This document shows positions 60,834-64,000 of a stretch of 64,000 nucleotides of DNA, piece by piece. Origin of the DNA: a bacterium. GTDB lineage: Bacteria; Zhuqueibacterota; QNDG01; JAGLOF01. Each line of letters begins with the position of its first letter. Within the stretch, counting starts at the first letter, position 1. The notes below the pieces were generated by a model. It made no database searches, had not been told where the DNA came from, and saw only the letters and a list, made by a program, of their open reading frames with translations. Where the stretch lies: assembly GCA_016934955.1 (NCBI GenBank), contig JAFGRY010000031.1, forward strand, positions 1 to 64,000, in the 5' to 3' direction. A program made the translations under genes and the position numbers.

Positions 60834-63800
60834 TTATTTTACCAGGACAACACTTTTAATAATCTGTTTCTTCGCGGACCCGTCCTCCAGCTCGAAATAG
60901 AGAATATAGCGTCCGTTCAGCGCGACCGCTCCCTGGTCCGTCCTGCCGTCCCAGACAAGCTCCACCGGCAGGTCCTTTGCATAGGGCACCCGTTCGGACA
61001 GGGTTCTCACTTTTTCTCCCGTGATACTGTAGACGGCCGCGGTGAGAAACACCTGAGTCGCTTCGTTACTGGTGAGAATGAATGAGAGGTGCAGGCCCTC
61101 CCCCCATTCCGGTGAAAACGGATTTGGGCTTGCCTCATACTCTCTCAGTCCCAGGGCCCGGGACGGGACCAGGACCGTCCACTCGGCGAGAAGCAGCGTC
61201 TGCACGCCGACGGCAGCGGCCGGCATCCCCGCTTCGGACAGGAGGATACGTTTGAGCACCGGTCTGCCCAGCAGCAGGGGACTCTCAACGATCTCCCATT
61301 TCAGGGACCCGGGATTCCACCAGGCCATGACTGCCTCCGCGCCCGCCGATTCAGGAAGCGGCAGCACCAGCGTCATCTCTTTTGTGAGCAGATTCTGATA
61401 GGCCGGCTGCAGGGCGTACACATTTCCATACAGTGCGTACCGGGTCAAGGCCCGCCGGGCCGACGGCATGGACGGGTAACGGACACTGAAATCGAGGGAC
61501 TGATCCCCGATACAGTCCGCAGGAAACAAGAACTGCGCGCCGCGATAGTCCGAAAGCGTGTCGGCCGCATTGCCCCCCGCGAGCCGCGCGTAGACATGGA
61601 TTCGCAGTGAATCGATGATATCGCCGCCGTCGCCGCAGTAGAGAGTGAGCGATCCGATAAAATCGCGGGCCGGCACAATGTGCGCGGCCTCGACAGCGCT
61701 GGAGGCGTGCAGCGCCGAAGGGAGATCGACGGACCATACCGGATCGAGGTTCATCTGCCGGTCGTCGTCGGTCCGGGCCGAAAATGAGTATGAGGCTGCA
61801 CCGCTGTTGGCGATCCGGGTCGGACCGCTGATGATAATACGGCTGAGATTACCCGCCTCAACCGTGAAATCGACACCGGCGGAATCACCGCCGTTATACA
61901 GGGATACCGACCTCGACTGGGGCGGGATGTATCCGGACTTGCGTACGGAAACGAGATAGCTCCCGACCGGAAGCCTGCTGAACCGGTAGACACCGTCATC
62001 TCCGCTGGTGTCGGAGAGTGCCGAAGCGCCGGACACAGCGGTGACGATGACATCGCCGACAGGCTCGGACGTGCCTTCACCCAGTATCCTGCCCGTAATC
62101 GATCCGTAGATGGGCTGAAGCGCGAAATTGGTCGTGTCGTCGAGAACCGCCGAAACCTGCCTGGTCACCGTTGTGTACCCGTAGCGGCTGACGGTAATGG
62201 TGTAGAGATGCCGCCCCTGGGTATCCAGCGGTTCCGTGGGCAGCAGCCGCAGGTCGGCGGAATCGTAGTATCCGTCACCGCGCGCATTCATGGTGAGCTG
62301 ATTGCCGTATCCGTCCCTGATCGCAAGGGCGGCCGGCACGCCTGCACCGGTCTCACGGCTGACGATCCTGCCTCTGAATCTGCCGGTATTTCTGCTGATC
62401 CGGTAGGCGAGTGTGTTCACGGACGTTGTCACGGTATCGTCGACGAGGGAGGTGTAGCCGGACTTGCTTACTCCCATTCGATAGGTTCCCGGCTCGATGC
62501 TGCCGAGCAGGAACGATCCCGCACTGCCGCTGAGCGCGGTATGGCGTGTGCCCGTTCCGGTATCGACCGCGGTAACGTTGGCCCCGGCCACCGGCTGATC
62601 GCTCTGATCGTATATGATCCCCGACAGCGATCCGGTGAGCGGGGTCAGCTCTATGGATTCGGTGCGGGTGGTCTCGGCATTCAGCACGAATGACGGCAGT
62701 GTCGCCGAAACGAATCCCTGCTTGTGCACCACCAGGGTGTAGGTGTCGGCGGCGAGAAAGGGATCGCCGCTCTCCGTGACGAAATCGAACGTACCCGACT
62801 CATCGGTTACGGTGGAGGCGATAACGGCGCCGCCGCGATAGAGGTCGACCGCTGCAAAGGTAACGGCGGGCCCGCCGTTACCCTCTCTGACCGTACCGGT
62901 CACCCGTGAAAAGCGGGAACGGAGGGTAAAATTCGTGTTGTATCGATGCTGTCCCGTGCTGACGTTCGCCTGATATTCATGGTCCGCATATCCGGATTTT
63001 TCCGCTTTCAGTGTGACGGTACCGGCAACGGATCCGAGCCCGAGCACGTAGGAGCCGTTGACGGCGGAATGCGCGGCATACTGTTCCTGCTGGTATGTGC
63101 CGGTAATGCGGGCGTTGCCGACCGGTCTGCCCTGCTGATCCATTACCGTGCCTTCCACAGCGGTTGCATAGGGCTGCAGCAGCAGCGGCACTGTTTTCAC
63201 CTGAGCGGCGGCGAGAGCGCCGGAAGCCCTGCTTGAGGGAGCGTATCCCGTGAGCTGCAGGGAAAGCAGGTAACCGGCCGCTGAAGCCGGTACGGTCAAT
63301 GTATAAGCGCCGTCGGATTTGCTGACCGTGGAAATGCCCAGAGCCGGAACGGAGACGCGGGCTCCGGGGAGCGGTGAGCCGGCGGCGCTGTCTGCGACCG
63401 TTCCCTGCAGTTTCGCGGTATTGGGATTCAACACCAGCGGATCCGCATCGGCCGTCTGTCCCTGACCAACCGTGAGCTGAAGGGAATCCGGGAGGAATCC
63501 GGTCCTGACAGCAGTGATCGTATAGGTACCCGCTTCGACATTCAGTTCGTAATAGCCATAGTCGTCCGTCGTCGTACGCAATGTCATCCCGTTCCGGCAG
63601 CGCACGTCGCATCCGCCGATTCCGCCTCCGGCCGCGGACACGACCCGTCCGCTGATGACCGAGGCATTGGGCACGAGAATGAAGTCGATATTTTCCAGAT
63701 CCTGTCCGGGATTGACCGTCACGGTTCGGGGGCCGGGAGAGAGATACCCGGTGAGCGCCGCGGTAACGGTGTAGGAACCGGGGGCCAGAGGAACACGGTA

Positions 63801-64000
63801 CTGTCCGCTGCTGTTGCTGGCCGCCGTCTTGCCGCCCGCGCTGACCTGAACACCGGCGATCGGGGTGTAGCCGTCAACGGTGATGCTGCCGGCGATTCCA
63901 CCCTGATCCGCCTCGAGAGGAACATCGATTCCCGATACCGTCTCTCCCGGAGTGAGCGAAACAGCGACCGCGTCGGCGGTACTGTATCCCGGCTTTTCCG
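60834..64000 (-). CDS. Giant carboxypeptidase-regulatory-repeat surface protein with FlgD-like C-terminus (5' end outside window)
   Basis: The frame is open to the right edge, so about 1055 C-terminal residues are visible. At least seven carboxypeptidase-D regulatory-like repeats of 75-90 residues (for example GSYTVTAALTGYLSPGPRTV; VSGRVVSAAGGGIGGCDVRC; SLSGIIYDQSDQPVAGANVT; SITGRILGEGTSEPVGDVIV) are followed by a linker region and a FlgD-like terminal domain (YEASPNPFSPEWGEGLHLSF, AVYSITGEKVRTLSERV, GRYILYFELEDGSAKKQIIK). By family a secreted or surface-anchored scaffold or adhesin. First visible gene of the operon with the PorV-like, barrel and two-unit proteins. Confidence 0.88.
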   Translation of the reverse strand, partial: EKPGYSTADAVAVSLTPGETVSGIDVPLEADQGGIAGSITVDGYTPIAGVQVSAGGKTAASNSSGQYRVPLAPGSYTVTAALTGYLSPGPRTVTVNPGQDLENIDFILVPNASVISGRVVSAAGGGIGGCDVRCRNGMTLRTTTDDYGYYELNVEAGTYTITAVRTGFLPDSLQLTVGQGQTADADPLVLNPNTAKLQGTVADSAAGSPLPGARVSVPALGISTVSKSDGAYTLTVPASAAGYLLSLQLTGYAPSSRASGALAAAQVKTVPLLLQPYATAVEGTVMDQQGRPVGNARITGTYQQEQYAAHSAVNGSYVLGLGSVAGTVTLKAEKSGYADHEYQANVSTGQHRYNTNFTLRSRFSRVTGTVREGNGGPAVTFAAVDLYRGGAVIASTVTDESGTFDFVTESGDPFLAADTYTLVVHKQGFVSATLPSFVLNAETTRTESIELTPLTGSLSGIIYDQSDQPVAGANVTAVDTGTGTRHTALSGSAGSFLLGSIEPGTYRMGVSKSGYTSLVDDTVTTSVNTLAYRISRNTGRFRGRIVSRETGAGVPAALAIRDGYGNQLTMNARGDGYYDSADLRLLPTEPLDTQGRHLYTITVSRYGYTTVTRQVSAVLDDTTNFALQPIYGSITGRILGEGTSEPVGDVIVTAVSGASALSDTSGDDGVYRFSRLPVGSYLVSVRKSGYIPPQSRSVSLYNGGDSAGVDFTVEAGNLSRIIISGPTRIANSGAASYSFSARTDDDRQMNLDPVWSVDLPSALHASSAVEAAHIVPARDFIGSLTLYCGDGGDIIDSLRIHVYARLAGGNAADTLSDYRGAQFLFPADCIGDQSLDFSVRYPSMPSARRALTRYALYGNVYALQPAYQNLLTKEMTLVLPLPESAGAEAVMAWWNPGSLKWEIVESPLLLGRPVLKRILLSEAGMPAAAVGVQTLLLAEWTVLVPSRALGLREYEASPNPFSPEWGEGLHLSFILTSNEATQVFLTAAVYSITGEKVRTLSERVPYAKDLPVELVWDGRTDQGAVALNGRYILYFELEDGSAKKQIIKSVVLVK

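Noticed and set aside
1976..63999. tRNA, rRNA, riboswitch, prophage or transposase genes
   Set aside because: I read the intergenic gaps on both strands and saw no cloverleaf, rRNA segment, known riboswitch core or mobile-element gene.

Overview
The window is a GC-rich, gene-dense chromosomal segment from a bacterium that looks like an uncultured, anaerobic or fermentative member of the FCB assemblage. The evidence is: two exported proteins ending in a FlgD-like/type-IX-style C-terminal domain (NYPNPFNPETS, SPNPFSPEWG), a PorV/UPF0164-like outer-membrane protein, carboxypeptidase-regulatory repeat proteins, lipobox lipoproteins, and two exported Tricorn-family proteases. Candidate promoters share the form TTGnnn, 16-17 bp, TAtaTT, which is not the Bacteroidota-type TAnnTTTG promoter, so I do not place it inside Bacteroidota. 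No tRNA, rRNA, CRISPR array, phage or transposase gene is visible.

Layout. 1-3.4 kb: tail of a LamG/fibronectin-III/dockerin-like surface protein and a cohesin-like, FlgD-tailed protein with a sharp base-composition break. 3.7-12.4 kb (minus): exported peptidases (S9, Tricorn, M28) behind a small exported protein of an unrecognised domain family. 12.6-16.4 kb: lipoprotein, and a glycosidase-like protein fused to a SUMF1-like domain. 17.0-23.1 kb (plus): TrmB-type regulator with an operator-like dyad, CitD-CitE fusion, CitF, isocitrate/isopropylmalate-type dehydrogenase, aminotransferase. 23.1-30.9 kb (minus): M1-M28-PDZ fusion peptidase, MgtC/DUF4010 membrane protein, exported metallo-beta-lactamase-fold protein, two small paralogous lipoproteins, DUF1848 protein. 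31.0-34.3 kb (plus): second Tricorn. 34.3-37.1 kb (minus): U32 protein and B12-type radical SAM protein. 37.2-38.9 kb (plus): gene remnant, NfeD, stomatin/SPFH. 39.0-44.9 kb (minus): one apparent six-gene operon for energy metabolism (cDPG synthetase-like, carbamate kinase, NDP kinase, acetate kinase, receiver domain, malic enzyme). 45.0-47.9 kb (minus): hsp20-lon. 48.0-51.2 kb (plus): small protein, saccharopine-dehydrogenase-like protein, acyl-CoA synthetase. 51.2-57.6 kb (minus): RND efflux operon with TetR regulator and a palindromic operator. 57.7-64.0 kb (minus): outer-membrane/surface protein operon running off the window.

Together the genes suggest a cell that degrades external protein with periplasmic or surface peptidases, ferments amino acids and organic acids (citrate lyase, malic enzyme, carbamate and acetate kinases giving ATP by substrate-level phosphorylation), and exports adhesive or polysaccharide-binding proteins. 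The least explained signals are a composite intergenic element present three times, a hairpin array at 16.6-17.0 kb, a receiver domain with Glu at the phospho-acceptor position inside the energy operon, the citrate-lyase cluster lacking its maturation genes, and a small repeated domain shared by two exported proteins.
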